The notes beneath the pieces were generated by a model. It worked only from the letters and a program-made list of their open reading frames with translations. It searched no databases and had not been told where the DNA came from. Positions 25,398 to 37,947 of a stretch of 64,000 nucleotides of DNA are shown in pieces. The translations under genes were made by a program, and so were the position numbers. The stretch covers positions 63,526,841-63,590,840 of the forward strand of contig NC_088132.1 of NCBI RefSeq assembly GCF_036370855.1, given 5' to 3'. Source of the DNA: Dromaius novaehollandiae. Its lineage: Eukaryota > Chordata > Aves > Casuariiformes > Dromaiidae. Numbering within the stretch: position 1 is the stretch's first letter; each line of letters starts with the position of its first letter.

Positions 25398-26565
25398 CTA
25401 ATAAAATAAACAACATGTTGGTTTGAAACATATTCCAATATCTCCAATAAATACACAGACCTCTCCTGGGGAAGGAAGAGTGGAGAGACACTCAGAAAGT
25501 AAACATGTAAGAGCACACACGATATTGCAATGATATTGCAAGAGCAGTTAAATTTGTAAAACAATCAGAGAAACTACATTAGAGTTATTTGCTTTATACC
25601 AAGCCAGCTAAAACCGTGATTGGCCCAAAACCACTCTCTTAAGCGTATTCTACTGTAAAATGGTTTCATCTCAAAATTGACAGCAGTTTGAGAGTACTAT
25701 TATGTTTGAAATGCCCTATATGTCTGGCCATTGTGAAGGAACAATCTACTGTTTTCCATCTCTATTACATTCTGCTGAGCATTATTCTGCTGGAAACAGC
25801 CGTTTCCACTGTGTCATTAACCTGGTGCCAAAATAGAAAATTGCGTCTGGAAACAACCAGGTAAGAAAAACAAACAAGGCAAGGGAAGATTTCTGCAATG
25901 TGATATCTACTTAGAATAGAGGAACATCTGTTGGAACAAAGGCACACCCCCAAACCAAAACAACACATAAATAAATAAATGAGCAAAGATGCATACTTTT
26001 TTCTCCTTAATTCATTTATACAGAAGGACTTTTTAATCTATCCAAGCCCAATGTACTACCCCAAAGGTAAAAATTAGAGTCTATCTTAACCTAGAAGAGA
26101 CACTGCAAGTCTGTAGGTAGCAGAGCCAGCTTTCCTGAGCTCTCTCCTCTGCCCCAGTTTGTCCCTTGTGTCTCCCATCTCCCGCAGCCGCCGGAGCCAG
26201 GTAGGCAGCTTGCTGCTCGGCCTGCAGTCCACCCACTTTCTGCCAGTGCTGGAGCTTCCCCTGTTCTTGCTTCCTTTGTGCCTCCTTTGTCTTTTTCTGT
26301 TTGTTTGGTTTTTAAGCCTTTTCTCCTGCACTCCATCTTATCCCACAGTTACCGCGTTGCTCTCACCCGAGGTTTCCTTGGTAATTTAAGACTTTCTGGT
26401 AATTCTGTCTTTCCAGTGCCTACGGGTTCAATATTAAGACAGTTTACAAAACATCTAATCCACTGGTAATCTTGCAGAAGTGGCTGAGCATCTGCAGAAC
26501 TATTTTGATTCTTTCTGATTAGCTCTGTGTAACAATCTACAACAACCACGGTGTTTTGCTATGAG

Positions 26566-26593
26566 GAAAATGCCAGTCAGAAAATGCCAGTCA
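26566..26593. repeat. 14-bp tandem duplication
   Basis: GAAAATGCCAGTCA occurs twice with no spacer (26566-26579 and 26580-26593), just ahead of a T37 run. Confidence 0.9.
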
Positions 26594-26620
26594 CTTTAAA
26601 CTCTTGGCAGAAAAGGAGAA

Positions 26621-26623
<3 letters not shown>

Positions 26624-26660
<37 letters not shown>
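26624..26660. repeat. T37 homopolymer
   Basis: A second uninterrupted run of 37 T, the same length as the one at 2908-2944. In RAB3C sense it is an A37 tract inside intron 4. Confidence 0.95.
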
Positions 26661-26662
<2 letters not shown>

Positions 26663-28699
26663 ATATGGTGTGTGTTTTCTAGTGAATGGGCTAATCTTTA
26701 ATTTCAAAAGGCCACTTGAAAATTAAATGCAACTACTTAGATAACACTAGTACTGTGCATTCAATATGCCCTCTAAACAAGATATAATATGCACATTTAA
26801 TCCAATAACTGCTTAACAAATAGCTTTTGCATGTCCAAATATTAGTGTAGATTTGCAGTAAATAATTATATTTAGCTTGGCATGATATCCCAGCATGTGC
26901 TAATAACCAGTGCAAAAACTAACTTAACTAACTTCTCTGTTCTAAATATTCTTAATGTTTTTGATTTACATAAAGTGTCTTGTGCTGAAATGCCACAAAC
27001 TGCTAAATTGCTTAAATGTATAGGAGCTAACTAGAGACCAAAGTTAGTGTTTGTAGGTAGTTTAGATAATAAACCCTTAGAGATACAAACACTGTAAAGG
27101 GATTTATTCCTGCAACTTCCATTAATGTTGATGTGAGGTTAACCCTCCATATATTGACTTGAAAACTTTTCCTTTCTACATGTGTCTGGAAAGCAGAAAA
27201 AACATACATAATAAAAGACATAGTATACAGAAATCATATATTGGGAGATGATTTCAATCTGCATTTCAAACCAACTGTTTGTTTTAGTTTAGCAGGATTT
27301 ATGCATCCTCTTCTTCATTTTAAAATAGAAGGAGAAAGTGGAAAGAAGGTGTAGCCCCACTTGCTGGTGGTTTTCAGGGCTCCTGTGGAGCTTCATGCCA
27401 GAGATGACTGTTCAGATGTGTTGGGGAGCGCCTGGGGGAAAGAATGGCCTCCCCCTTTGCAGCGCTCTGTGCTGGAGCTCGGCTGCAGCCCTGCAGTGTA
27501 GTGGTGCAGCCAGAGCTTTCCATAGCCGCTGGCATCTGCCCAGCAGGAACTGGAGGAAAGTGGCCACCCCAAAGAGGCTGATTTGGTTAGATTTGACTTC
27601 AGGATATGTCTACACTGGAATCCAAAAGGGTGACTGCAGGTCATTATCTAATTTAGACTTTGGAAGCAGTGTGAGCTGTGGCAGTCAGGCTGCCCTGACC
27701 CGGCTGGGAAGGTACTGGGCAGCTGTCTGTGCTTTTGTAAGCTGAAATCAGAACATTTGGATTGGGAAGTAGATATAACTTCAGTAAGATGGCGTAAAAT
27801 CAAGCGTTACTCCCTTGACTGCTGGGAACATCACTCTGTATTTACAGTACAAACAAGTCACAACGGCGAAAGAATATCATTATTACTCTCTAGATAACAG
27901 TTTTCTAGTCTGACCATAATCCAGTAATGTCACCGCCCACGATCCCATGAGTAATAAGAAGCACTGATTCCTTGTTCCCATTCCATATTTGAGCTCTTTT
28001 CCTTCTCAAATAAATAAACAGAGATGAAAACTGAGTATGAAATCAAAGGAGGGCCCACTGCCTTCAAATTTGCCTAACACAGCAAGGATGTTTCTCTGGT
28101 AAATATTGCCTTCCCTGCCAGCTTCAACGCCTTGCAAGCAGAGAAAGATCTTAGTGTACAAGTAGTAGTGATCTGATGTGTGGAAAAGCAATAGCATAAG
28201 CACTACTCCCTCACTGCTTAGGGCAATGGAGACAGACTGAGGAGAAGGAGGTGGATGCAAGCAGGACTGGGAGGCAGAAGGGTTGAGGGGCAACAAGGGG
28301 ACCGCTCAGGACCGGAACACCACAGCATGGAGAAAACGGAAGGAAGAAGAATAAATCTAAAAGATGTTTCTGACGGGAGCAGGTTTTACTGGGAAGACAG
28401 AATAACTGGCACAGGAGCTACATAATGAATGATAGGTAAGACAGGTAGATAAGATATCTGAACAGAGAAAAGCAGAAAGTGAAAGGAAAGAAGTCACAAA
28501 GAAGAGAGCAGACAGATGTCAGGAAAGAATCTAACACAGGCAGGAGCAAGAAAACAGGTCCTCTGCCACAGTGAGGAGGTACTGCGTAAGAACAGCACGA
28601 AAACTAAGAAGCTCCCATTGTATCAGTAAAACAGGGGCCTATAGAATGTCAAGCAGAGAGCCATATTTATTCAAATATAGTAAAAATACACAGTACAGC

Positions 28700-29420
28700 T
28701 GTGTCAAAATCTATGGAGTTTGTGTACGATGTTGACATAAGAAGGAAATTGTAGTCACGGTAGTGATGTGGCTGCGTATCAAGTTGTGCCTGTGTACGCA
28801 CCACGTCCACTTAATGATTAATTCCCTGGGTGGTCCAGGAACCCTCCCAGCTAGTCCCTGGACAGATGAGACAATGCACTGATTTGAGACAATGGACTGA
28901 CCCGAGAGAAGATAATTGACCGAACCCCTAGCTGCCTTCCTAGGGAAGCATTTGAGTAATTCTTACAGGAGATCTCCAGGTGGGATTTTTCTGATAGTCC
29001 TGAAAATTCCCCCAGGCAGCCCCTGCTGTGGGAGGTCAGCTGATAGGCACTATATATATGCTTAAATGCACTGATTAATATCCTGGCTGGAGAACCTGGG
29101 CACCCCAGCATGTTCTCCCTTGCCCCTCTGCACAGTTCCTGCTGCAGGATGGACTGAACTGTACTCAGGTAAGGTGGTTGTAAATGGTCAGTAGAAACTG
29201 GTCCTGTAGATGCAGAAATGGTCATATAGGACAGTCTTTTGTACATAGTTAAGACAGATAAGAGATGTTTTGTGCACAGTTTAAAAATATCAATATCACT
29301 AACTCTGCCCGTGAATGTCTGTGCAACAGGTTCAGAGAGATAGAGGTTGTATTTCCTCGAGGAGTGTGTCTGGAATAAGTACTTCAGTAAAAAACTAGAA
29401 AGAGATACAAACTCCTGAAT
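28700..29420 (+). mobile_element. Weak LTR-like segment (possible solo LTR relic)
   Basis: The order is: a region with a 15-bp direct repeat GAGACAATGCACTGA (28868-28882 and, with one mismatch, 28886-28900), a TATA-like run at 29050-29059, a C-rich block, a CTCAGGTAAGGTGG phrase near 29165, and AATAAG near 29375. This layout is LTR-like, but no paired LTR, no clear TG...CA ends and no internal coding region were seen. It could equally be unique intronic sequence. Confidence 0.2.
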
Positions 29421-32400
29421 TCTGGTTGTTTTTCACTTTGTTATGAATGTTTTGCAGAGCTTTTTGCCAGTGACCTCTCCCGTCCTCCTGACTCATCTGG
29501 CAAATATTTTATTAATAGAGCTTAGACCCCGTGCTTCCAAAATGCCTGTGTATGAGGGCCTCAGACCTATGCCTTTTAATGATGTCTTCAGGTTTTTTTC
29601 CAGTGTTTGCTATTAACTGAGAGGAAGATTTTCCATGTGAGTATGAGACTGAAGTGAGGTGAATCCCTTGCAGTTATCATGACAGCAGAGCTCAAAAAAC
29701 ACCATGTTGCCACCATGATCTGTACTTCAAACGTGGATGAGACGGGGTAGAGCAGATTACTGCAAAGATATGACAAAGCTCAAGAGGCAGGTGGGTAGAT
29801 AAGGCAGAACACAGCTGAAACTGAGAAAACCCCAAATTATTAAAGTGCTACCTGAGCGTGAACATTGTGTGTGGAAGATGCATCAAGCTGTTCTCATTTA
29901 TCTCCCTTTTTTGTGTCTCTTTCACTTTCCCTTCTGCTCTCCTTTCACCTGTGTGTCTCTTTCTGTATCTACCTTCTCCCCTCTAGCGCTGATTCAAATC
30001 ACAGCAGCCCTGGCAGAGCCCTGCCACAGCAGGATGGCCCTGTGCACAAGGTGAGCTACAGCCAGCAATCCCATGAAATGCCTCCGGACAGGGTCCTCTC
30101 TCCCCCCTGCATCATTTGCCTGCTGAGGCCACGTTTCACAAGAACAAGCCAGATCTGGACATAATCCTTATTCTTCCCCTTCCCTGGAGAATGAACTCCC
30201 TTTCTATCCCATGGCACCTTGAAGTCTGACATGGTGAGGAGAGAAAACAGCCAAGGCCTTTCAGCATGTGGGAGATAGGGATTAAGGCTCCAGAGCACAA
30301 GATAGTCCAGGTTTACAGAACTGATCTGGATACTATTTTAGCTTCTCTGCAACTTCAGAAGAAGGAGTGGGGCATTCCCACTGCCATTGTTTGCTCCTTG
30401 TTCTCACAAAGAAAAAGCAGTTTAGATAGCCACCCTGAAACAAATAAACAGCCTGAATTACTGACTTCATTCCCTCTCTGTCTTGCACTTGTGCTGGCTC
30501 CGCAGATGCTCCTTCATCAGTGCTCATTATTGCTGGTTTATGCCTGCTTTCAAAAAATAAGGAAGAAAAAAACAGAAAGGAGAGCCATATGCAGAGAAGA
30601 ACATTCTGCACCCTCTCATCTTCCAAGACAATATGACACCAAAAGGACACACTAACTAACACATTTTAAGCACATTTCCAAGCCAAGTCACATACAGGCA
30701 AGAGCTATGTTAATGTTGCACCAGCTGATCAGGAATACCTTGTGGTTTCAGAGTGTTTGTCCACAACTAAGACAATTTTATTTATCTCCCCTGACTGTTA
30801 GGCTGTGTTTAACAGATGTCCGCAAAGCCATGTTCTCCCAACAGCTATCTTTCCTCAAAGACAAGCTTGAACTGTGACTGTTAGTACTGCCCTTACCAGC
30901 AACCTCTTCAATCTGGTATTTTGAGGAGTGAAAGGAAGACTGCAACATCAGAGCAAGAAGCAGCTGCAGGAAGCTGTTCTCTTTGTAATGCCATGGTATA
31001 TGAAACGCAAAGGTTAGGAAGCTGTGGGATAGAATCATTTAACAATGTAATAGTGCAAAAAGCAGTGGAGCTAACGATGCCCATTTTCTTGTGTTTGCAA
31101 CCTGTGGTCAGTTTTGGGGTGGGCACTGACAGACACTTATCTTCTTGCCTGCAGCAAATTCTCTAACATCTAATAAGGTTTGTGTTCACATTGCAGGCTT
31201 TCTCTCACTCAAGGCAACTACAGCTCCCCTGCTCAGCTGCCACTTCCTCAGAACTTTTAATATCTCTGAGACCTGTAGCCATCTCGCAAAAAGAGAGACA
31301 GATATAGGGACACATGGCAGGGTTGCAAAGGTCTTCCTTCCTAGGAAACCAGACTGAAAGTAGCTTGTGACCACTGTTGTTTTCCAGAGGACTTCCTGCA
31401 CCTGCAGCCATGCTAGATCTGGTGACAGTGTGTTCTGCTTTTCAGGCTGGCTGAGCGGGAGCTATGCTGTCCAGAAAAGGCCAAGTGCTGGACAGTGTTG
31501 AGAAAAGTATTAAAAGAACATTATGCCCCACCTAGCTAATAGGCAGAACTTCTCAGCAGAGAGAAGTGCTTTAGCACCATTCTAGACAGAGCTAATATAG
31601 TCACTGTTAATAGAAATGCTAAGATATTTATCCTCCTTTTAGGGTGGCCAAACTGAGAAAAAAAAGCTAAAGGAAGACACTCAGTTATGACAGAATGCAC
31701 AGATTTGAGGGGCAATTACTGGGTACGGTCTAGTAAATGCTTTTTTTTCAGTCTTTCAGGACAAAAGTTTTCCACATAAATTCCAGTTGTACTGACTTTG
31801 ATTGTGGCTTCCAGATACTTTATGAAATAGGGCATTTGAGGAAAAAATTACATTTGTGACAAAGAAATTTTTTCTTGTTTATTTACAGGAGACATTTGGT
31901 GAGCAAAAAACTTGCTTCGCTTTGTCATCAAGTAACTTTCCTGTAATGCAGCTCAGAGTCCATGGAAGTAATGGGCAATTCTCCCCCGTAAAAAAACATC
32001 CTGTGGATAGGTGCTTTTGAGCCTTTAATCACTTTGCCAATACTCTGTGTCTGTTATGACTAAAGCAAAGACTTTGTGTTTGCCAGTGCTGTCAGTCTGG
32101 CTCCTTCCTCTGGCAGTAACATTTGCCTTTTTAAAAGAGCTAAAAAATGGCGAAGGATGAAAATATGCAAAAGGCCTGTTCCTGCACAACCCAATTATTT
32201 TCACTTTTAACACAAAGTTGAAAGTAACCATATGCCAGTGTTCTTGAAGCTGCTGGCGGCCCTGCCTTCCTCCCGCAGGCCTCCAGCCAGCACGGAGACA
32301 ACGCAGAACTCTGCGTTCTAGCGAGCCGTGAGCTGAGGTCCCAGGTCCCACTTCATCCCAGACTCAGATGTCAAAGCTACAGCCCTAAAAATGTCTCCTT

Positions 32401-33454
32401 GGTTGCTGCCTAAACTCATGGATGCCTAACATCCAGCGTTTGTGCCCCAAGGACCTATAGATAAGCGACGGTTCACCCTTGCTTTACACTGCAGAGTTGC
32501 TCTCTTATACTCAAGCCCTGGTAGGATTCAGAAACCAGTCAGATGTTTTCCTGCCCAATTTTACCAGCAGGCCTAATCTTGTGGGCCCGGTCAGATCACA
32601 CATAAGTGAATGGGTGCTGAATTACACGCTGTATAAGCATACGGCACTGAAAAACGCTCTGCTTTCAGGCTTACTGGGATTCTAAATAGATTTAATTTGA
32701 AGAAATCTAATCACTGCTGAATCTTGTTTCTCTCTGGCGTGTCCTCAGCAGTGTTATTATGTGTATGCCTGAGCCAATAATGAAATGAAAATAAAATAAG
32801 CAAGGCTGGCTGATTTTGGTTGGAAGTGAGAAATTTTCTTTCTGCTTTTGGTAGGGCTGATTTTTCAAAGCACTGAGAATCAAGAGAAAGAAAGAAAGAT
32901 AAGGATGAAAATAAAGACTCTGAGGAAGAAAAGGTCCAAAGGAAGCGAGAAAAGAGAAGATACAGAGAGGAGAAGAACCCCCCCCTCAAAACAAAACCCA
33001 TGCAAAATGATGTGTGTGTTAAAAGCTGAGGGATAAAGTGACCACCTTTGTGAGCGACAAGCTGCGGAGGCATGCTGAAGATCAGGGCATTGCTGAGGCC
33101 GAGGCACCTAGTGCTCCCAGCCCTCCTAGGCGCCCAGAACCCAGTGCGAGAGTCGGCTTCTGTCTCCCCTTGCTGAAGCGTTCTCCTAGGAAGGGCCCAT
33201 TTTGGTTCATTTTCTGATGTCAGTTGGTGGCTGCTGGGAAAGACAGTGTGTGCCAGGATACATTTACAAAGCAGGTGAGTGTGACTTAAGGCATGCTCAA
33301 AAGTAGTTTTCTGAAATTTTCCCAGAAATTTCCTACTGGAAGTACAAGACAGGTCAGCTGTGAGATGACCCTGGGCTGCAGAGTGCATGAAGTGTGGAGG
33401 CACAGCAAATCTAGTGGGAGGTGCACAGTGCTGCCCTGAAAACTGCTAGACAAT

Positions 33455-33545
33455 AAATAGAGCCAGAGATGGATTTTAGTGGGATGTCACACTAGATGAT
33501 CACCGGAGATCTCTTCCAACCAACATTTCTACGATACATCTACTC
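33455..33545 (+). mobile_element. Short CR1 3'-terminal fragment
   Basis: The sequence GTCACACTAGATGATCACCG, followed by GAGATCTCTTCCAACCAACA and TTTCTACGATACATC, matches the familiar avian CR1 3' end (TAGATGATC, TCTCTTCCAACC, TTCTATGATTCTATG). About 75-90 bp remain, consistent with extreme 5' truncation. Confidence 0.75.
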
Positions 33546-34714
33546 CATTTCCCAAAGCCTTAACCAACCCAACCAAGAAGGTAGGACAGGACAAATAGGA
33601 TCTTACAGCAAAGATGACCAGACATTTGGGGCAGATGGTGCAGTATCCTCCTAGTAACTGGTGTATCATGAGCACGACAGGTATGCTTTGGACCTGTGGC
33701 AGGACTGTACTTCTGCAGCAACCTTAGGGGTCTGGGCCTTAAAGTTATAATGTACCTTGTAATGACAAAACTTGCTATTAAAAGCTAATAAATATTTATA
33801 TTATTTGTAGCATATGCATAGAAAATCTGAGTTGTAAAGAAGCACATGAACTACCAAAGGCAAAAACACAAAAAAAATTATGCACATAATTTGCAGGCAT
33901 AATAATAGCAAAATGGCGTAAATAAATCGGGAAACTGTGTATCAACTTACCTGTGCAACTGCCCACGTGCATGTGCAGTTACTCACTGTCTACTGAAAGT
34001 CTGTGCCCACACCTCTGCCTGCTAAGCCTTTGCCAGAATATAGATCGCAATATATCATACAGACCACAAATGAACCAAGGCAATTCATGCCATCTGTGAG
34101 TCATTCTTTTTATATCTGTTCTGACAAGTGACAGCAAACTTGTACGAGTGTATGAAGCTTTGAACATGTCTGACAACTGTGTGAGTAATGTAGGCGGGTA
34201 AGTATACATGCACTTTTACTTGCAAGAAATTCCAAACCTTTTTTACTAAAATGCTTCAGAGCACATAAGTGTTGACTATGTTGGAGTTGTACTGTTTTTC
34301 ACTAAGCAACAAATGCATGTAGACCTCAGAGCAAACATTTATGAAGTGACAGAATGGCATATAAATTATGTTCCACACCATATTTTGTAGTGATTAGTGA
34401 ATAAACTTGTTTAAATATGATGACTATCATCCCCACATCAATATTAACATTACATTAATTGGTTCCCTCTACTGGCTGATTTGTCGCATTTCTATGATTT
34501 CTTAGTATGATATCTCTACGAGGTAAAGTTACATGACTCAGCTGTACTTGTTTACTCCTCCCTGTTTTCATCTCATTCTCATGTAACTTTTTTATGATGC
34601 TAATATGTTAAACAAGCATGAACTAATTTCTCCAGAAGAATGTACTATTTACAAAAATTACTGAATAGGGAGACAATGAATGTCTATAATATGAGGTGGT
34701 TTTTGTATCTTAAG

Positions 34715-35165
34715 CAATTAAATAGTCTGGGAACTTTCAACCTGGAGAAAAAGAAGGGGTGTGATAGAGGTATCTAAAATCAGCAGTGTACAGGGCAGGT
34801 AACAGGAAACAATTGTTCAGTGTTACATTATAAAAACTGAGAAACACAAAATGAAACTAGCAGGTAGTAGATTCAAAGCCAAGGCAGATAACTCAGAGAA
34901 ACTGTGCATATTTAAAGTTCGTAGTGGATAATTTCGAAGAAATCAGTGGACAAATCCATGGGAAAAAAAAATCATGAAAAGGCTATTGAACACAAAGATA
35001 CTCCTCTGGCTTATGAGATCCCTGAACACAACATGCTGCAGTCTGTGAAAGTATCACGATATATTTGCCCTGTTTGTTCTTTTACACCTTTTCCAAGACA
35101 CCTGCCTCTGGCCATTACTGCAGGTAAGGTAGTGAGCTGCTTGACCCCAGCATCTGCAGAGGTAC
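34715..35165 (+). mobile_element. CR1-type LINE fragment, 3' end
   Basis: The block starts with an AACCTGGAGAAAAAGAAGGG-like phrase, then GTGTGATAGAGGTATCTAAA, and later a GTGGACAAATCCATGGG stretch. This is the order seen at the 3' end of ORF2 and in the 3' UTR of old amniote CR1/L3-like elements. The continuation through TTGAACACAAAGATACTCC and CCTCTGGCCATTACTGCAG resembles the terminal UTR consensus (a GGCATTGGCCACTG-like phrase). It is diverged and truncated at its 5' end. Sense orientation is plus, opposite to RAB3C. Confidence 0.7.
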
Positions 35166-36104
35166 GGCCATTGTTATGCTCTATGTCATTAACAGCAAGC
35201 TTTAAAAAAAAATGTAAAACGAAAGAGAGAAATTCTGTCTTCATAAACATTCTGTAGATATATTCTCAAGGTTGGATCTGATCAGAAAATTTCTGTCAAG
35301 CAATTTTTAGAAATCTAGTTTTATTAACAGTTCCTTATCTCTTTTCTGAACTCCTGACAAGAAGTGACACTTCTCTAATTTAGCCAAACTTCAGCAGGTA
35401 ACCAGACCTACTGTCAATTGATCTAAATCATATTTTGGGGGTTATTCTGGACAACAGGCCAATATTAATATTAAAAAGAAAAATGATTGAGTACTTCTCC
35501 TTAGTAAAATTGAAGGCCACACTTTTCAAAGAGCTCTGCAGCCACATAAGAAGCCACATTTTCAGATAACTCAGTTCTCAACAAGACACCAATGTTTTCC
35601 AGAGGGCTAAATGCTCAGTGCTCTTTTTGACCTTTTGAAAACCTGGCCTAAAATATATATATTCATTTTCCAGGTGACTTCAAATAAATCAGGGCTCAAA
35701 ATAAAACATCATTTAAGAACACAATGTTTCACAATGTGTTCTTTGTACAGCACTCACATGTATTGTGCTCGCTTATAACTGTGCCTGTAATCAGCATTGC
35801 AGACCATACCATTCAAAGAGCCCACATAGCCTTAAAATGTCTTGCTGGACACAAAAATCTATATTGTTATTTTTAAAACTTGTCTGCAAGCGATTTTAAT
35901 CAACTCACTTGCAGACGAAGGAGAGACTATAAATATTTGACACAACTCAGTGCCCTTCAGCCGGACCCACATGGTCAGAGCACCTACTAAAATTGAGGGA
36001 AATTCATTCTTCGTTTTTTCCTGCCATCATCTCCCATAATCTCTGAACAGATTTAAGAAATCTTTGTAGCTGTACAAAAAGCCACACACATATGTGTGTG
36101 CACT

Positions 36105-36340
36105 CTGAATACAGTAAATGGCTTACTGGATCAGAGCCAGAATCCAATATAGTACTCTGTCCTTGAGATGGCCACAGGAGATGTATCAGAGAAAGGAAAC
36201 CCCCAGAGTAGGTAAAGATAGGAATACAGGATAATCTGCTTCCACAGATGTTCAATTCTAAGTCCCAGGGGTTAAAGTTTACTTTAAATCCTGAAACATG
36301 AATTTTGATATGTATCTCATTACCCTTTTTTGCTATCATT
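36105..36340 (-). mobile_element. CR1-type LINE 3' UTR fragment, reverse orientation
   Basis: Read on the plus strand, GGCTTACTGGATCAGAGCCA, GATGGCCACAGGAGATG and the region to GTATCTCATTA follow the reverse complement of the same old CR1 3' UTR seen at 34715-35165 (terminal phrase, then the block ending in the usual TTGATGGACCTATCC-like segment). The copy is short, diverged and 5'-truncated. Together with the 34.7 kb copy it forms a loose inverted pair about 1 kb apart. Confidence 0.6.
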
Positions 36341-36889
36341 GGTTATTACAGCTGAGGATTCTTGATTGTACAACATCCGAAGTTTCTTCTCATCTTGCTG
36401 AATTCATGACCTCGGGGATCGCTTGTCAACTCACTGTATTAACCTTTCTATAGGAAAACAGCTTGCGGATTAGAATCTCAGATTAGTTATGTTACTTAAA
36501 AAAAATAATTCTTCAAAATGTACGTTACAAGCTTATGAAGTGCCAGACATTTTAGTGCATCTTTAAAATTTGGGGTTAGCATATACAGTTACAACAATGT
36601 TTGGATCCCATTTTCCTTCAATACACCTTCCTAACTCCTTTTAAAATGGATAAATATTAGGAGTGCTAACAGAGGGAAGAACAGATTATGGTATTATACA
36701 GTGTAGTATGTATTTCTGCAGAGAAAAGTATCCCCTGTTAAAGTAGCTGCTACAGCAACCATTTTGTTTTTATTACAAACAGTTTTAAAAATTCATTTCT
36801 TCACCAACGTTGGCAATTTATCTGGACATAACCTGCTGTCAGGTCTTCTCTGTCACCTTTAAAGGACTAATTTATGGTCATATACCTGT

Positions 36890-36908
36890 CCCTGCCCTGC
36901 CCTGCCCT
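36890..36908. repeat. (CCCTG)n short repeat
   Basis: Nearly four copies of the CCCTG pentamer, followed by a TCTTCTC-rich pyrimidine stretch. Confidence 0.85.
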
Positions 36909-37822
36909 CTTCTCTTCTCTCCCCTTCTTTTTTGTGTTTTGCAAAGCAGCACAGATGGGACTCTTAGGAGGAATTATCTTACTATATTAAAAATAATTCT
37001 ATTTTGGTTTTGGTTACCTGATGAAAAAATAGTAACTAAAACACCTTGCCCCAGGCAAAGTAGAGTTAGCAGGCTTTTGTCTGATTTATGACATAGATAA
37101 GCTGCAGTCAACGGAAGCCAAGGGAAGAATGTTTTTCCCCTCAAAATCAAAATATCAGTTCCAAAAGGCAAGCTAGACTGAAGCCTCCATTTCTGTATTG
37201 GCATTTTTATTCTCTCACTTCAAAAGCTTCCCCCCAGATCTTGAGTAAGAAGAAACAGCCAAAGCTTAGAAGGAAGGCAGGAACTCCTCCTAATTGCCCA
37301 GTTTGGGACAAGCTAAATCTTACAGTGGTAAATGATCCTTCTCTTAGATTTTTTTTTTCCTTAATTTTCCCTGGCTAGAACATATCTATATATGTCTATA
37401 CCTACATAAACATATTATTTATATCTGCATATATACGCACAATCTTTTGTTGCTTATCACAAGGTCCCTAATGTACTTCTTATCTAAGGAACAGAATAAA
37501 GGAGGTTTTATGAGAGATGTCCTTAGTCTAAGCCAGCTTTTGAGCCAACACTGGTCTTGCGGGCCCTTTTAGATGGCATCTCACAGTTCTGCATAAGGTC
37601 ATCACTGGACACATGTCCATTCTAATAATGTTATAGTTTACGTGATACCAGCAGGGGCAGTTTAAACCTCAGCATGCAGAAACAAAATAGAGGTGTTGTA
37701 TAGCTGTATTTCCTTACAATGATTATATCATGAACGTTTCATTACAAATGTTTAGCAATTAGTGACATTATGTTGTGCATTGTTACAAACAATCATAAAG
37801 CTTTTGTCATTTATTTTCTTAC

Positions 37823-37947
37823 CGAGTTGCTCTGCTAAATGTTTGCCTCTCTCAGTGAAGATTACCCGCTCATCCTCCATGTCACATTTGTTACCGACCA
37901 AAATAACCTGGGCATTATCCCAAGAGTATGTTTTGATTTGAGTTGAC
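37823..37947 (-). CDS. RAB3C: RAB3C, penultimate coding exon (exon 4)
   Basis: This is a 125-nt exon, the size expected for this exon in Rab3 genes. It starts with the last base of a split Trp codon after a long pyrimidine tract ending TCTCTTTTAAG, and ends with the first base of the Gly codon completed in exon 5, followed by a GTAAGA donor. The translation begins [20 protein letters not shown] and continues [25 protein letters not shown] is the G4 motif that selects guanine. [13 protein letters not shown] is typical of vertebrate Rab3 proteins. Relative to my memory of mammalian RAB3C, the run after ERVI differs at a few positions (F for S, K for Q, A for G). The preceding exon, which should carry the WDTAGQE region and YRGAMGF, was not seen up to 64000, so the gene extends out of the window. 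Confidence 0.96.

Larger units (their letters stand above)
25398..37822 (-). other. RAB3C: RAB3C intron 4 (12.4 kb)
   Basis: The intron is bounded by a GTAAGA donor at its high-coordinate end and a TTATTAG acceptor at its low-coordinate end, and both splice phases agree. It is mostly unique AT-rich sequence. It contains a 14-bp tandem duplication and a T37 tract near 26.6 kb, a possible LTR-like segment at 28.7-29.4 kb, three CR1 fragments between 33.4 and 36.4 kb, and a short CCCTG repeat at 36.9 kb. The longest open frame here (minus strand, 32711-33403, 230 codons) shows no recognisable domain and is treated as chance. Confidence 0.9.

Noticed and set aside
25398..25491. Upstream extension and Met of the RAB3C exon 5 open frame
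   Set aside because: It is intron read-through; the acceptor phase and Rab3 similarity begin at 25397.
32711..33403. 230-codon minus-strand open frame, the longest in the window
   Set aside because: Low-complexity Ser/Leu/Phe-rich translation with no domain, no upstream promoter features, and overlap with a competing plus-strand frame. It lies in RAB3C intron 4.
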